Numbered from the stretch's first letter, positions 1-7,764 are shown. The stretch: DNA of 64,000 nt from CAG-964 sp902789345 (GCA_052117325.1 JBQKJJ010000006.1); one strand, 5' to 3'. Notes: generated by a model from the letters alone, not told the origin. Numbers and translations are program-made.

Positions 1-200
1 ATTAAAGTTTTCGGCAGCGGCAAAACGCCGTCTTTGTCGCCTACAACCAGCAAAACACCTATAGGCAAACCGATTATTACTGAAAACACTGTTGCAATTA
101 CGGTTATATAAAGGGTTTCCCACAAAGCAAAGAGCATTTCACTTTGGATAATCCCCCACGCTTCTGTTAGCGTTTCAGGTGAAAATATATTTTCAAACAT
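1..200 (-). CDS. metI: methionine ABC transporter permease, N-terminal part (cut by window edge)
   Basis: Only the first 66 codons are in the window. The reading frame opens with ATG at 198-200, directly after the metN stop (TAATG, sharing one base), behind a GAGGTGCGATA ribosome site that lies in the metN 3' end. The translation begins MFENIFSPETLTEAW and runs into a hydrophobic segment (TLYITVIATVFSVIIGLPIG), as in MetI permeases of the D-/L-methionine importer. The identification rests on this N-terminus and on the adjoining metN and metQ. The product would form the membrane channel of the MetNIQ complex. The rest of the gene is outside the window. Confidence 0.88.
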   Translation of the reverse strand, partial: MFENIFSPETLTEAWGIIQSEMLFALWETLYITVIATVFSVIIGLPIGVLLVVGDKDGVLPLPKTL

Positions 201-1192
201 TATCGCACCTCCTCAATGGTTATTCCGTCATACTGTTTAAGATATTCCCTTATTTTTTCAAATGCATTTTTATCTTCAATTCCAATTTCAATGTTGCCGT
301 ATATAACCCCGCCGATTTCTCTTGTTGACACCGACACAAGGTTAATAAGCATATTTAAGTCAAGGGTCATCTTAGAGATAAGCGGTGTTCCTACTGCACC
401 GTTTAAAACAATTCTTGCCAATGTGCCATAGTCGGCGTTTACCACAGAACCGCCCTCATAGTCCGGGTACACCAAATGCTTTGCTATTTCTGACTGCGGC
501 TGTGAGAACACCTTTGTAACATAGCCCTCTTCGGCAACAACTCCGTTTTCAAGTATAGCTACCTTGTCACAAATATCCTCAACAACGCTCATTTGGTGGG
601 TAATAATAACCACTGTAATTTTATACTTTTGATTAATTTCTTTAATTAGACTTAATATTGACTTTGTTGTTTTAGGGTCAAGGGCACTTGTTGCTTCGTC
701 GCACAGCAAAATTTTAGGATCTGTAGCCAACGCTCTTGCGATAGCTACCCTTTGTTGTTGGCCGCCGGAAAGCTGTGCCGGATATGCCTTTGCTTTGTCC
801 GGCAAACCTACAAGCTCCAAAAGCTCCAGCGCCTTTTTCTGTGCCTCTGCCTTTTTTACTCCTGCAAGCTCCAAAGGGAAGCTGATATTTTTAAGAACAT
901 TCCTCTGCATTAAAAGGTTAAAGCCCTGAAAAATCATTGCAATGTTTTTTCTTTCCTTTCTAAGCTGGGCGGCAGAAAGATTGTTCATATTCTTTCCGTC
1001 TATAATTATTTCACCGGAGGAAGGTCTTTCAAGCATATTTATAGTGCGCACAAGGGTACTTTTTCCTGCGCCGCTCATACCTATAATACCGTATATGTCG
1101 CCGTCTTCTATATTTAATGACACATTTTTTAAGGCGTCAAATTTTTCCCCGTCAACTATAAAGGTTTTTGAAACATTTTTTATTTCAATCAT
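200..1192 (-). CDS. metN: methionine ABC transporter ATP-binding protein
   Basis: A 330-residue ABC ATPase that energises methionine import at the membrane. Visible motifs are Walker A GMSGAGKST near residue 40, the signature LSGGQQQ near 142, Walker B LLCDE near 162 followed by ATSALD, and the switch histidine in VIITHQ near 200. The last ~80 residues form the extra NIL/ACT-like domain that in MetN binds methionine and inhibits transport when the cell is replete. The length is normal for the family. It lies 33 bp after metQ and overlaps metI by one base, so the order metQ-metN-metI forms one operon. Confidence 0.95.
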   Translation of the reverse strand: MIEIKNVSKTFIVDGEKFDALKNVSLNIEDGDIYGIIGMSGAGKSTLVRTINMLERPSSGEIIIDGKNMNNLSAAQLRKERKNIAMIFQGFNLLMQRNVLKNISFPLELAGVKKAEAQKKALELLELVGLPDKAKAYPAQLSGGQQQRVAIARALATDPKILLCDEATSALDPKTTKSILSLIKEINQKYKITVVIITHQMSVVEDICDKVAILENGVVAEEGYVTKVFSQPQSEIAKHLVYPDYEGGSVVNADYGTLARIVLNGAVGTPLISKMTLDLNMLINLVSVSTREIGGVIYGNIEIGIEDKNAFEKIREYLKQYDGITIEEVR

Positions 1193-1225
1193 TACAAGAC
1201 CTTCTCTCCGATTTGATAAAATTTC

Positions 1226-2116
1226 TTACTTTAATGCGTCAAGTGTTTTCTGCTTGCCGCCGTATAGTCCTATAGGTTCAACATGAACTGTTGTAACTAC
1301 AACCAGGTGTGTTTTATTCTGCTGGTTAAAGTCGTCCAAGTATGGCTTGTGCTCAACATAGTTAGCGTCAAATTCGCCGCTTTCTACAACATTGTTTGGC
1401 TGAATATAATCTGTAAACTCTGTTACCTCAAGTGTAATATCCTTCTTGGCAAGTATCTTCTTTACCTCTGCCAAAATTTCTGCGTGTGGTGTTGGTGAAG
1501 CCGCTACAGTTATTTTTTCACCCTTTAAGGCATTGTAATCAATACTGCTGTCGTAGCCGTCGGTTGGGTTATCTACCACGCTTACAACTGAACCGTCGTA
1601 CTTTTTGGTAATAAAGTCTGCCACCTGCTTGCTTTCAACAGCCGCCTTTAGGGCTTTGATTTTGTCTGTTTTTTCGTTGCCCTCTTTTACAACAATAACA
1701 TTGCCGTAGGCTGATGATGAATTTTCAATTCCCAGTGAATCCTTTACAGGGTTTAGATTTGCCTCAAGTGCGTAGTTAGAGTTAATAACCGCATAGTCAA
1801 CATCCTGAAGTACATTTGGCACCTGCGCCGCCTCTACCTCGTTAAATTTAATATTCTTAGGATTTTCTTTAATATCCTTAATTGTTGCAGTAATGCCTGC
1901 ATTTTCGTCCAACTTAATGTAACCAAGCTGCTGAAGCAAAAGCAAAGACCTTGCCTCGTTTGTTGTATCGTTAGGTACAGCTATTGTAATGCTGTTTGTA
2001 CTTGTGTTACTGCTAGCTGAACTTCCTGAATTATTGTCTGATGAGCAGCCTGCAAACGCCACTGCCACTGTTGTTACTGTAATTGCTGCTAAGATAATAG
2101 ATACTAATTTTTTCAT
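1226..2116 (-). CDS. metQ: methionine-binding lipoprotein (NlpA/MetQ family)
   Basis: A 296-residue substrate-binding protein of the MetNIQ importer. The N-terminus is a lipoprotein signal: a charged start, a hydrophobic core, and a lipobox ending AFAGC, with Cys23 as the lipidation site. A Ser/Asn-rich linker and the NlpA fold follow (for example DYAVINSNYALEANL, typical of MetQ). It would be tethered outside the membrane and pass methionine to MetI/MetN. The ribosome site AAAGGAG lies upstream of the ATG. It is the first large gene of the operon and is preceded by a 430-base leader with two small ORFs, so leader-peptide control is likely. Confidence 0.94.
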   Translation of the reverse strand: MKKLVSIILAAITVTTVAVAFAGCSSDNNSGSSASSNTSTNSITIAVPNDTTNEARSLLLLQQLGYIKLDENAGITATIKDIKENPKNIKFNEVEAAQVPNVLQDVDYAVINSNYALEANLNPVKDSLGIENSSSAYGNVIVVKEGNEKTDKIKALKAAVESKQVADFITKKYDGSVVSVVDNPTDGYDSSIDYNALKGEKITVAASPTPHAEILAEVKKILAKKDITLEVTEFTDYIQPNNVVESGEFDANYVEHKPYLDDFNQQNKTHLVVVTTVHVEPIGLYGGKQKTLDALK

Positions 2117-2179
2117 TTTAAATTCTCTCCTTTAATTTTTAAAACATTAAATTTTATTTCTAACTTTATTTATGTATCA

Positions 2180-2245
2180 TTAGCAACAACACATTCGTCC
2201 AAATCTGTAATTTTGCCGCAAAAGCTGTTGAAACAATCTTTTCAT
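2180..2245 (-). CDS. second leader peptide ORF, ends Met-Cys-Cys-Cys-stop
   Basis: A 21-codon ORF starting ATG at 2243-2245 with AGGAGG eight bases upstream. Another in-frame ATG sits six bases earlier but is too close to the ribosome site. The peptide is basic, starts MKRLFQQLLRQNYR and ends FGRMCCC followed directly by TAA. Poly-cysteine tracts just before a stop are the hallmark of cysteine-responsive leader peptides known from actinobacteria, and this one lies 63 bases before metQ. The inference is that charged Cys-tRNA (or Met-tRNA) level at these codons affects metQ expression. It is too short for family assignment, and no homology search was possible. Confidence 0.7.
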   Translation of the reverse strand: MKRLFQQLLRQNYRFGRMCCC

Positions 2246-2324
2246 TTTCATTTCCTCCTAAACCAACACAAGTAACTGAAAAAAGCGCCTGTGTCTGTTT
2301 TTAATATATTTCATTGCATAAAAA

Positions 2325-2350
2325 TGCCGAAGAGCTTTAACCCACCGGCA
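2325..2350 (-). terminator. attenuator-like hairpin in the metQ leader
   Basis: On the minus strand TGCCG pairs with CGGCA, with an inner GGG/CTC stem and the loop TTAAAG, followed at once by TTTTT and ATGC. It starts 15 bases after the stop codon of the first leader ORF and lies ~75 bases before the second. The position and U-run suit a conditional terminator, but the stem is short. Confidence 0.45.
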
Positions 2351-2365
2351 AGCCTGCAATTCAAT

Positions 2366-2467
2366 TTACAGCCTATTCGCAGAGAGCATATTATAACAAG
2401 CTAAGTGCATTTTAAAGCACATTGTCATTATGCATTTATAAGCAGTTGACGTTGTTGTTCCTGTCAT
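2366..2467 (-). CDS. first leader peptide ORF, Met/Cys-rich
   Basis: A 33-codon ORF (ATG at 2465-2467, TAA at 2366-2368) with a strong AAAGGAG site six to seven bases upstream, located ~55 bases downstream of a good sigma-A promoter. The peptide starts MTGTTTSTAYKCIMTMCFKM and holds five methionines and three cysteines, far above average. It precedes the methionine transporter operon and ends 15 bases before a terminator-like hairpin. A role as a leader peptide sensing Met/Cys availability is inferred from composition and position only. No known family is recognised. Confidence 0.6.
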   Translation of the reverse strand: MTGTTTSTAYKCIMTMCFKMHLACYNMLSANRL

Positions 2468-2485
2468 ATTTAGCTCTCCTTTCTT

Positions 2486-2508
2486 AAACCTATTTTATAT
2501 ATAGGTTT
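2486..2508. promoter_or_regulatory. inverted repeat between promoter and first leader ORF
   Basis: AAACCTAT and ATAGGTTT form a perfect 8-base inverted repeat around a 7-base AT spacer, just upstream of the AAAGGAG site of the first leader ORF. It could be an operator or a small RNA stem that presents the ribosome site. No regulator can be named from sequence. Confidence 0.45.
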
Positions 2509-2520
2509 TCTATGTATTAT

Positions 2521-2549
2521 ATGTTATCACACCTTAAATGGTTTGTCAA
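2521..2549 (-). promoter_or_regulatory. sigma-A promoter of the metQ leader
   Basis: On the minus strand a perfect -35 TTGACA (2544-2549), a 17-base spacer and -10 TAACAT (2521-2526). It lies ~55 bases upstream of the first leader ORF and ~405 bases upstream of metQ. Confidence 0.7.
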
Positions 2550-2603
2550 CATAAAATTTAATTTTATATTTTAAAAGCAATTTGTTTGATATTGTAATTC
2601 CGG

Positions 2604-3089
2604 TTAAAAATTCATTACATATATATCAACACTAAGCTTTCTGTCAAACTTTATGCCTGCGTTTTTAATAGTACCGCTGTAGGTAAAGCCGGCCTTTATA
2701 TGAAGATATATACTTGTTTCGTTTTCACTTGTAATCAGCGACACAACGGTAAGAATGTTGGGGTTGTTTTTGGCTGTATCTAAAGCATAATCCATTAGCT
2801 TAGTGCCAATATGCATATTTCTGTATCCGTTCTTTACATAAACAGACAGCTCTACAGTACAGTCATATGCATCACGCCAACTATACCTTGACAGTGAAAC
2901 ATATCCCAAAATCTCCCCTTTATCTTCAAACACAGCTAGCAAGTACTTACCTGTATGCTGTCGGAACATATCTTCAAAGAATGAAATTTGTCTGGGGTTA
3001 ATATCAAAGGTTGCTGTTGTATTTAACACTGCATCGTTATATATATCCATTATATATGGTATGTCACTTTCCACAGCCGTTCTAATCAT
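2604..3089 (-). CDS. GNAT N-acetyltransferase, phosphinothricin-acetyltransferase-like
   Basis: A 161-residue single-domain GNAT protein that would transfer acetyl from acetyl-CoA to a small amine. The start IRTAVESDIPYIMDIYNDAVLNTTATFD is typical of the Pat/YwnH group. The acetyl-CoA loop appears as VKNGYRNMHIGTKLM (residues ~90-104), a variant of R/QxxGxG/A. Its ATG overlaps the stop of the upstream PLP-enzyme gene (ATGA), so the two are translationally coupled and probably act in amino-acid metabolism. In related groups the substrates are methionine sulfoximine or sulfone and similar analogues, which would suit the sulfur amino-acid context, but the substrate here is unproven. Confidence 0.82.
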   Translation of the reverse strand: MIRTAVESDIPYIMDIYNDAVLNTTATFDINPRQISFFEDMFRQHTGKYLLAVFEDKGEILGYVSLSRYSWRDAYDCTVELSVYVKNGYRNMHIGTKLMDYALDTAKNNPNILTVVSLITSENETSIYLHIKAGFTYSGTIKNAGIKFDRKLSVDIYVMNF

Positions 3090-4276
3090 AGCAAATTTTC
3101 CTTTTCCAGCGCTTGTTTTAGGTCGGCAATAATGTCCTCTGTATCCTCAATTCCCACGCTAAGTCTAAAGAAACCATTGTGGAACTCCTCCGGATACAAA
3201 TACTGTCTTTCATCATTTTCACCTAAAAATACAATTAAGCTTTCATCGTGTCCCAAAGAAACAGCCGATGTTATAAGCTGTAGGTGACTTACAACACGGT
3301 TATAAGTATCGTGGTCTGCCTTTAAGCCAAAGGAAAGCACTCCGCCAAAGCCGTTTTCCATTTGCTTTACGGCAATATCATGGTTAGGGTGGTCCTCCAG
3401 TCCCGGATAAGCTACAAAGCTTACACCCTTAACTGTTTTTAGGAATTTCGCTACTTCCAGTGCGTTTTTGTTGTGCTGACGCATTCTAAGAGGTAATGTA
3501 ACAGAACCACGCATAATCAGCCAAGCGTTAAACGGACTAATGGTAGCACCTAAATTAACCTGTGACTCTGCTCTGACAATATCTAAATACTTCTTTTTGC
3601 CTACAATAGCACCGCCCATAGCGTCGCCGTGACCGTTTATGTATTTTGTCAGGCTTTCTACTGCAAAGTCTGCACCCAATTCAATAGGTCTTTGGTTAAA
3701 CGGTGAAGCAAAAGTATTGTCCACCGACAGCAGAGCGTTATTTTCGTGTGCTATTTTTGCAATTTCTTCAATATCAGAAATTGATAAGGTAGGATTACCC
3801 GGTGATTCAATATGTATAAGCTTGGTGTTTGGTCTGATAGCCTTTTTTACGGCCTCTAGGTCAGAAGTATTTACTATTGTAGTTTCTACACCAAACTTAT
3901 TTTTAAACAGCTCGTTTAATAGTCTGTAAACAGCAATATATGTTATGCTCGAAAAAATTACATGGTCGCCGCTTTTAAGCATTGCAAAGAACAAACCCGA
4001 CAACGCAGCAACGCCGCTTGCCAAAATAACGCAGTCCTCTCCGCCCTCAAGTGAGGCAATTTTTTCCTGCAAATACTGCTGGTTTGTTCCGCCGTTTCTT
4101 GTGTAAAGATTTTTGTCGGCACTGCTCCAGTTTACCTCGCTTGGGTCATAAGGCAATTCATAGCTGTTTGCCAAAGTAAGTGGTTTTTGTATAGCGCCTG
4201 TTTCCTTGTCTACTCCGTTTCCTGTATGTACAGACCTTGTTAAGAAACCTAAGTTTTCGTAATTTTTATTGCTCAT
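3086..4276 (-). CDS. Cys/Met metabolism PLP-dependent enzyme (cystathionine gamma-synthase/lyase family)
   Basis: A 396-residue fold-type I PLP enzyme of sulfur amino-acid metabolism. The PLP lysine sits in SLTKYINGHGD (residue ~211), with upstream markers YTRNGGTN, SGVAALSG and SVDNTFASP. The family includes cystathionine gamma-synthase, cystathionine lyases, O-acetylhomoserine sulfhydrylase and methionine gamma-lyase, and the motifs alone do not separate these reactions. The chosen start is ATG at 4276 behind AAAGGTGA; the upstream in-frame GTG lies inside that ribosome site. Neighbours are the coupled GNAT gene and the methionine transporter operon. Two copies of TATAGGAAAT flank its promoter and may be regulator sites. 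Confidence 0.9.
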   Translation of the reverse strand: MSNKNYENLGFLTRSVHTGNGVDKETGAIQKPLTLANSYELPYDPSEVNWSSADKNLYTRNGGTNQQYLQEKIASLEGGEDCVILASGVAALSGLFFAMLKSGDHVIFSSITYIAVYRLLNELFKNKFGVETTIVNTSDLEAVKKAIRPNTKLIHIESPGNPTLSISDIEEIAKIAHENNALLSVDNTFASPFNQRPIELGADFAVESLTKYINGHGDAMGGAIVGKKKYLDIVRAESQVNLGATISPFNAWLIMRGSVTLPLRMRQHNKNALEVAKFLKTVKGVSFVAYPGLEDHPNHDIAVKQMENGFGGVLSFGLKADHDTYNRVVSHLQLITSAVSLGHDESLIVFLGENDERQYLYPEEFHNGFFRLSVGIEDTEDIIADLKQALEKENLL

Positions 4277-4324
4277 TATTATCACCTTTCTTTTTATTAG
4301 TATTGTTTGTTTTTTATTTTATAT

Positions 4325-4378
4325 ATTTCCTATATGTTTACTAGGCTTTATTTTAGCGTTGATTTCCTATAATGTCAA
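4325..4378 (-). promoter_or_regulatory. promoter with two direct repeats, PLP-enzyme gene
   Basis: On the minus strand TTGACA (4373-4378), a 17-base spacer and TAAAAT (4350-4355). The 10-base word TATAGGAAAT occurs twice on the minus strand: in the spacer (4362-4371) and in the 5' untranslated region (4325-4334). The second copy reads TATA-N7-TATA. This suggests an operator, possibly for a sulfur regulator; the regulator is not identified. Confidence 0.6.
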
Positions 4379-4452
4379 TAGGATAATTACTAAAAATTTA
4401 TATTTATAATTATTGCTGTTATTTTAAAAACCGGCCTTAAAATTATGTACAA

Positions 4453-4486
4453 AAGCGACCGTTTCTATATTAAGAAACAGTCGCTT
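4453..4486 (-). terminator. rho-independent terminator after the PHP gene
   Basis: AAGCGAC-GTTTCT pairs with AGAAAC-GTCGCTT around a 6-base loop (one mismatch), 22 bases after the PHP gene stop. Confidence 0.75.
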
Positions 4487-4507
4487 ATTTTTTGCTGTAT
4501 TAAATTT

Positions 4508-5326
4508 TTATCTGCTTAACAGCTTGTTTAAATCCTCCTGCGGTGTGGTGCAGGTGCCAATAGGATTAACCTTGCCGCAGCTAAAGCCATGGAAATCTGT
4601 GCCGCCTGTTCTAAGCAGGTTGTGTTTTTTGGTATATTCCAGCAAAACCTCTGTGTCCTGCTTTGTACCACGAGGGTACCAGCACTCAATACCGTCTATA
4701 CCACATTCAATAAGCCTTGGTATAGCAGGAACCGTATCGTAAACAGTTGGATGTGCAAGCACAGCCGTGCCTCCTGCCTTGTGTATCAGCTTAATAATTT
4801 CTTCTACATCCGGGTATTCAATTTTGGTTTTTGCAAAGCCTGTTTTCCAGTCGAATATTTCTCTGTAAAGTTCCCCGTACACTTTATCTGTATAGCCTGC
4901 CAACATTAGTGCTTTCATTATATGACTTTTAAATGTGGTAGCACTGTTTTTTGACAGCTCCAAAACCATATCCATATCAATATTAAACCGCTTTGTTATT
5001 TCCGACATAGCCTTTACCATAGCATTCATACGGCTGTTGGCTATGTTATTAAAGGTTTCGGTGAAAACCTCAGGATTTTTATAGTTATAGCAAAGCATAT
5101 GTACCAGCCTGTTTCGCTGAAAATCGTAGGCAGAAATTTCAACGCCCTTAACAATTTGCACGCCGTAAATACTGCCAAAATGCTCTGCCTCTTTTACCCC
5201 CATTACAGTATCGTGGTCTGTTAGCGCTATAGCGGAAAGCCCCCTTAGCTTTGCAAGCCTAACCACATTTTTAACCGATGTAGCCCCGTCTGAGCATACT
5301 GAGTGACAATGTAAATCAGCCGACAC
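4508..5326 (-). CDS. PHP-domain metal-dependent phosphoesterase
   Basis: A 272-residue PHP (polymerase and histidinol phosphatase) hydrolase. Metal ligands are visible in ADLHCHSVCSDG at the N-terminus, ALTDHDT near residue 35, VLAHPTVYD near residue 193 and GGTDFHG near residue 246. The size and spacing match the YciV/TrpH-like family that cleaves 3',5'-bisphosphonucleotides or short 5'-phosphorylated RNA. The translated start is GTG behind GGAAGTG. It is a monocistronic gene between a terminator and a 330-base gap. The exact substrate is not shown by the sequence. Confidence 0.85.
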   Translation of the reverse strand: MSADLHCHSVCSDGATSVKNVVRLAKLRGLSAIALTDHDTVMGVKEAEHFGSIYGVQIVKGVEISAYDFQRNRLVHMLCYNYKNPEVFTETFNNIANSRMNAMVKAMSEITKRFNIDMDMVLELSKNSATTFKSHIMKALMLAGYTDKVYGELYREIFDWKTGFAKTKIEYPDVEEIIKLIHKAGGTAVLAHPTVYDTVPAIPRLIECGIDGIECWYPRGTKQDTEVLLEYTKKHNLLRTGGTDFHGFSCGKVNPIGTCTTPQEDLNKLLSR

Positions 5327-5596
5327 AAAAACACTTCCTAACTTATATTATAAAAACAAAGCTCCAAAATGCCGTCTAACTAAAACAGCACCCTATAGCC
5401 TTGACACAGCCTTATTAACAAACAAAAAATATAAGGCTTAATTAAATCTGCTGACAAATAAATTATAGCAGATATTTATACAAACACAAGCGAAATTTCC
5501 GAAAACACAATTATAGGTAACTATAAAACAATTACAGCACATATTAACCTTTGTTTATCTTTAAGAATTTATCGTTTTTTTTGAAGAAACGCTTGC
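5327..5596. other. intergenic region without recognisable gene
   Basis: AT-rich spacer between the divergent PHP gene and the membrane protein at 5661. I see no small ORF with a ribosome site here. Antisense reading frames overlapping the start of the next gene look like chance. Confidence 0.5.
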
Positions 5597-5625
5597 TTTA
5601 CAGCATAATAGCTGTATGCTATAAT
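5597..5625 (+). promoter_or_regulatory. sigma-A promoter with small palindrome
   Basis: TTTACA (5597-5602), a 17-base spacer and TATAAT (5620-5625) with an extended TGC just before the -10. ACAGC-N6-GCTGT forms an inverted repeat covering the -35 and spacer, a possible operator. Confidence 0.75.
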
Positions 5626-5660
5626 GAGCTGAGATAATAGAAATATTAAGGAGATACACA

Positions 5661-6254
5661 ATGAAAAAAATGGGAATAATTGAGCTTGCCATAGGAGCAT
5701 TAATGCTGCTGTCAGCACTGATTACATATATTCCGGAGGTTGAATGTATGTATGAGCTGACTTTTCTCTCAAACTTAGCAGGCGGCTGTCTTTTCCTAGT
5801 TGATGGGCTATTAAATATAACAGCAAAGAAAACCTTACATAACCAATTTTTCCTCATAGTGAATATAGCCCTCTTTACTGTTTTCTTTATTTCGGTAGGC
5901 GGCACACTTTCCGGATTTGCCCACTTTAATTTTAGCGGCGGAATGTTTTTACTTCATGTTATAAACCCAACAGCAGTAATGATATTTTATTTGCTTACAA
6001 AGGGCGAAAAGGATTTCCATATTAAAAGCGTTCTGTTGGCACCCTTGTTGTTGATGCTTTTTATGTGCTTTGATTATATTAGATTTTTACTGACAGGCAA
6101 TTTAATTTACGGTTTGTTTCCGACTGAAGAAGTTGATTTCCTTACTGCTTTAATAATTGGCGCAGTTACCTATTGCTTTGGTTTCTTGGTAAGCCTTGCT
6201 GTATATTCGTTAGGTAGGCTATTCAAAAACAAACTGCCTTTTAACAAAAATTAA
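5661..6254 (+). CDS. multi-pass membrane protein of unknown function
   Basis: A 197-residue hydrophobic protein. The ATG follows AAGGAG by seven bases. Hydrophobic stretches near residues 6-24, 40-54, 65-83, 90-112, 121-142 and 162-187 suggest six membrane segments; no catalytic or transport motif is seen. It has its own strong promoter and a terminator 45 bases downstream, so it is transcribed alone. No family is recognised. It could be a small sensor or a structural membrane protein. Confidence 0.75.
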   Translation: MKKMGIIELAIGALMLLSALITYIPEVECMYELTFLSNLAGGCLFLVDGLLNITAKKTLHNQFFLIVNIALFTVFFISVGGTLSGFAHFNFSGGMFLLHVINPTAVMIFYLLTKGEKDFHIKSVLLAPLLLMLFMCFDYIRFLLTGNLIYGLFPTEEVDFLTALIIGAVTYCFGFLVSLAVYSLGRLFKNKLPFNKN

Positions 6255-6296
6255 CTTATAAAACCTTTTGAACAAACTAATTATTTATACGGTGCA

Positions 6297-6344
6297 AATC
6301 AGCCGCCGCAACAGCTTATTAAACAACTGTTGCGGTGGCTGATT
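6297..6344. terminator. bidirectional terminator between converging genes
   Basis: AATCAGCC-CCGCAACAG pairs with CTGTTGCGG-GGCTGATT (one G-T position) around a 12-base loop. It lies between the ends of the converging membrane-protein and Nudix genes. Confidence 0.8.
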
Positions 6345-6412
6345 AATTATGGTTTTATTGGTCATAACAAAATCACACAGGTATGAGCAATATACTTGCA
6401 ACACTGTAAGTG

Positions 6413-6895
6413 CTATTTTTTAAAATAAATCATTATACGGTCCTTGTGCACCATAACATAATCATTAGTGTCTATAAACCTTAAAAACTCTTTTTCGCTA
6501 AGCCATTTGTAAGCAATGGTTTCTCCCTCTTGAAGTGTTACAGATTCTTTATCACAGTCAGTTACACACAGGTATCCATAATAAAAGGCATTTTTCTTTT
6601 TCAACTTGTAAATAGGCACAAGATTTTCCGCCACAATGCCGGTTTCCTCCCTAAGCTCACGAAGTGCGGCATCATAGGGCTTCTCCCCCTTTAAAACACT
6701 GCCTCCTGCGCCTGCTTCAAAAAGCCCCGGACAATTTGGCTTTGAAAAATCCCTTTGCATAAGCAGATAGCTTCCGTCTGTGTGTTTTACCAAAACCTCG
6801 CTTACCAAATGGTACAGTCCCGTAGGTATAGGCTCTCCACGCACAAATTCACCTACAATATTTTCATTTTCGTCGTATGCGTCCCACAGTTCCAT
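6413..6895 (-). CDS. Nudix hydrolase
   Basis: A 160-residue Nudix protein that would hydrolyse a nucleoside diphosphate linked to another group. The Nudix box spans GSVLKGEKPYDAALRELREE and continues TGI (residues ~66-88), matching Gx5Ex7REUxEExGU. The N-terminal MELWDAYDENENIVGE is like the isopentenyl-diphosphate isomerase-type/YfcD group that accept diverse diphosphates. The ATG follows AGGAGG. It is the last gene of a run with the deformylase-like gene and a small membrane protein, 73 bases downstream of the former. The substrate is not predictable. Confidence 0.9.
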   Translation of the reverse strand: MELWDAYDENENIVGEFVRGEPIPTGLYHLVSEVLVKHTDGSYLLMQRDFSKPNCPGLFEAGAGGSVLKGEKPYDAALRELREETGIVAENLVPIYKLKKKNAFYYGYLCVTDCDKESVTLQEGETIAYKWLSEKEFLRFIDTNDYVMVHKDRIMIYFKK

Positions 6896-6968
6896 ACCTA
6901 ACCCTCCTTGTAAACAGCCTGTAACACAAAACAGCCCATAATTCTCACAAACATCAAAAGCGGCAAAG

Positions 6969-7379
6969 TTATACTACTATACCGTTACAATGGTCAATTT
7001 CGTGCTGGATTATCTCTGCTGTAAATCCGCTGAATTCAGCTGTAAGTTCCTTAAAATCTTTATTCTGATATTTCACGGTAATAACCTCATACCGTGTAAC
7101 CGCTCTTTCACCCTCAAGTGACAAACAGCTTTCAGAAACAGTATATGGCTTTTGCTTTTGGATTATTACAGGGTTAAGCATTGTACAACAAACATTGTCT
7201 GCAAAAAATGTAATTATGTTTTTTCTAACGCCTATCATATTAGCCGCCAAGCCAACGCACCTATAGGCGTTTGCCTTTAGTGTGTCCTCTAAATTTTTAG
7301 CTGTTTGCAAATCCTTTTTAGTTGCAGGTAATGACTTTTGCGCTAAAAACAAAGGGTCCTTTACAATTTCCTTAACCAT
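6969..7379 (-). CDS. peptide deformylase-like protein (motif 1 Gln replaced)
   Basis: A 136-residue member of the peptide deformylase family, which removes the formyl group from nascent N-formyl-Met proteins. Motif 2 is ESCLSLEG (metal-ligand Cys) and motif 3 is QHEIDHCNG (two His ligands and the catalytic Glu). Motif 1, normally GxGLAAxQ, reads CVGLAANMIG, so the oxyanion-stabilising Gln is Met. The protein is short, ending just after motif 3. It belongs to the short clostridial deformylase-like group; whether it is active is uncertain. The ATG follows AAAGGAG, and it sits 25 bases downstream of a small membrane protein gene. Confidence 0.82.
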   Translation of the reverse strand: MVKEIVKDPLFLAQKSLPATKKDLQTAKNLEDTLKANAYRCVGLAANMIGVRKNIITFFADNVCCTMLNPVIIQKQKPYTVSESCLSLEGERAVTRYEVITVKYQNKDFKELTAEFSGFTAEIIQHEIDHCNGIVV

Positions 7380-7404
7380 TATTTTCTCCTTTTACATTAA
7401 ATCG

Positions 7405-7764
7405 TTATGCCGCTCTTGAGCAGTCCTCATCTGCAATATTCCTTTTAACCGCCTGTGTGCGTTCAATGCTGACAGGCTCTAACAAAATCAAAAAGCTCTT
7501 AACCTTTTTAGCGTGCTTATTTTTCTTTACAGCATTCTTTTTAATCTTAATGCATTGTTTTGCGTAAGCCTTACTGTAGGCAAGCATATTTTTCTCGGTT
7601 TTTGTTTCGGTAGAAATATCCACAAAAAGCATTACGGCAACCACAGCAGTATAAAATATAAATTTAATTTTATCCTCAAGTATGCACATAAGCTCGCTGC
7701 TTATAAGCCACATAATTCTTCTGACAGCCATAAGAACTAAAAATAACAAACATAAATTAATCAT
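7405..7764 (-). CDS. small membrane protein of unknown function, basic C-terminus
   Basis: A 119-residue protein whose ATG follows a good AAAGGAG site by eight bases. Two hydrophobic stretches (residues ~2-20 and 35-51) suggest two membrane segments, followed by a Lys-rich tail (KKNAVKKNKHAKKVK). It is the first gene of a likely three-gene unit with the deformylase-like and Nudix genes. No family is recognised, but the ribosome site and the position argue that it is real. Confidence 0.55.
   Translation of the reverse strand: MINLCLLFLVLMAVRRIMWLISSELMCILEDKIKFIFYTAVVAVMLFVDISTETKTEKNMLAYSKAYAKQCIKIKKNAVKKNKHAKKVKSFLILLEPVSIERTQAVKRNIADEDCSRAA

Noticed and set aside
2120..2600. SAM riboswitch or T-box in the metQ leader
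   Set aside because: No SAM-I core (GAGGG..) or T-box AGGGTGG word; the leader instead contains two small ORFs and a hairpin.
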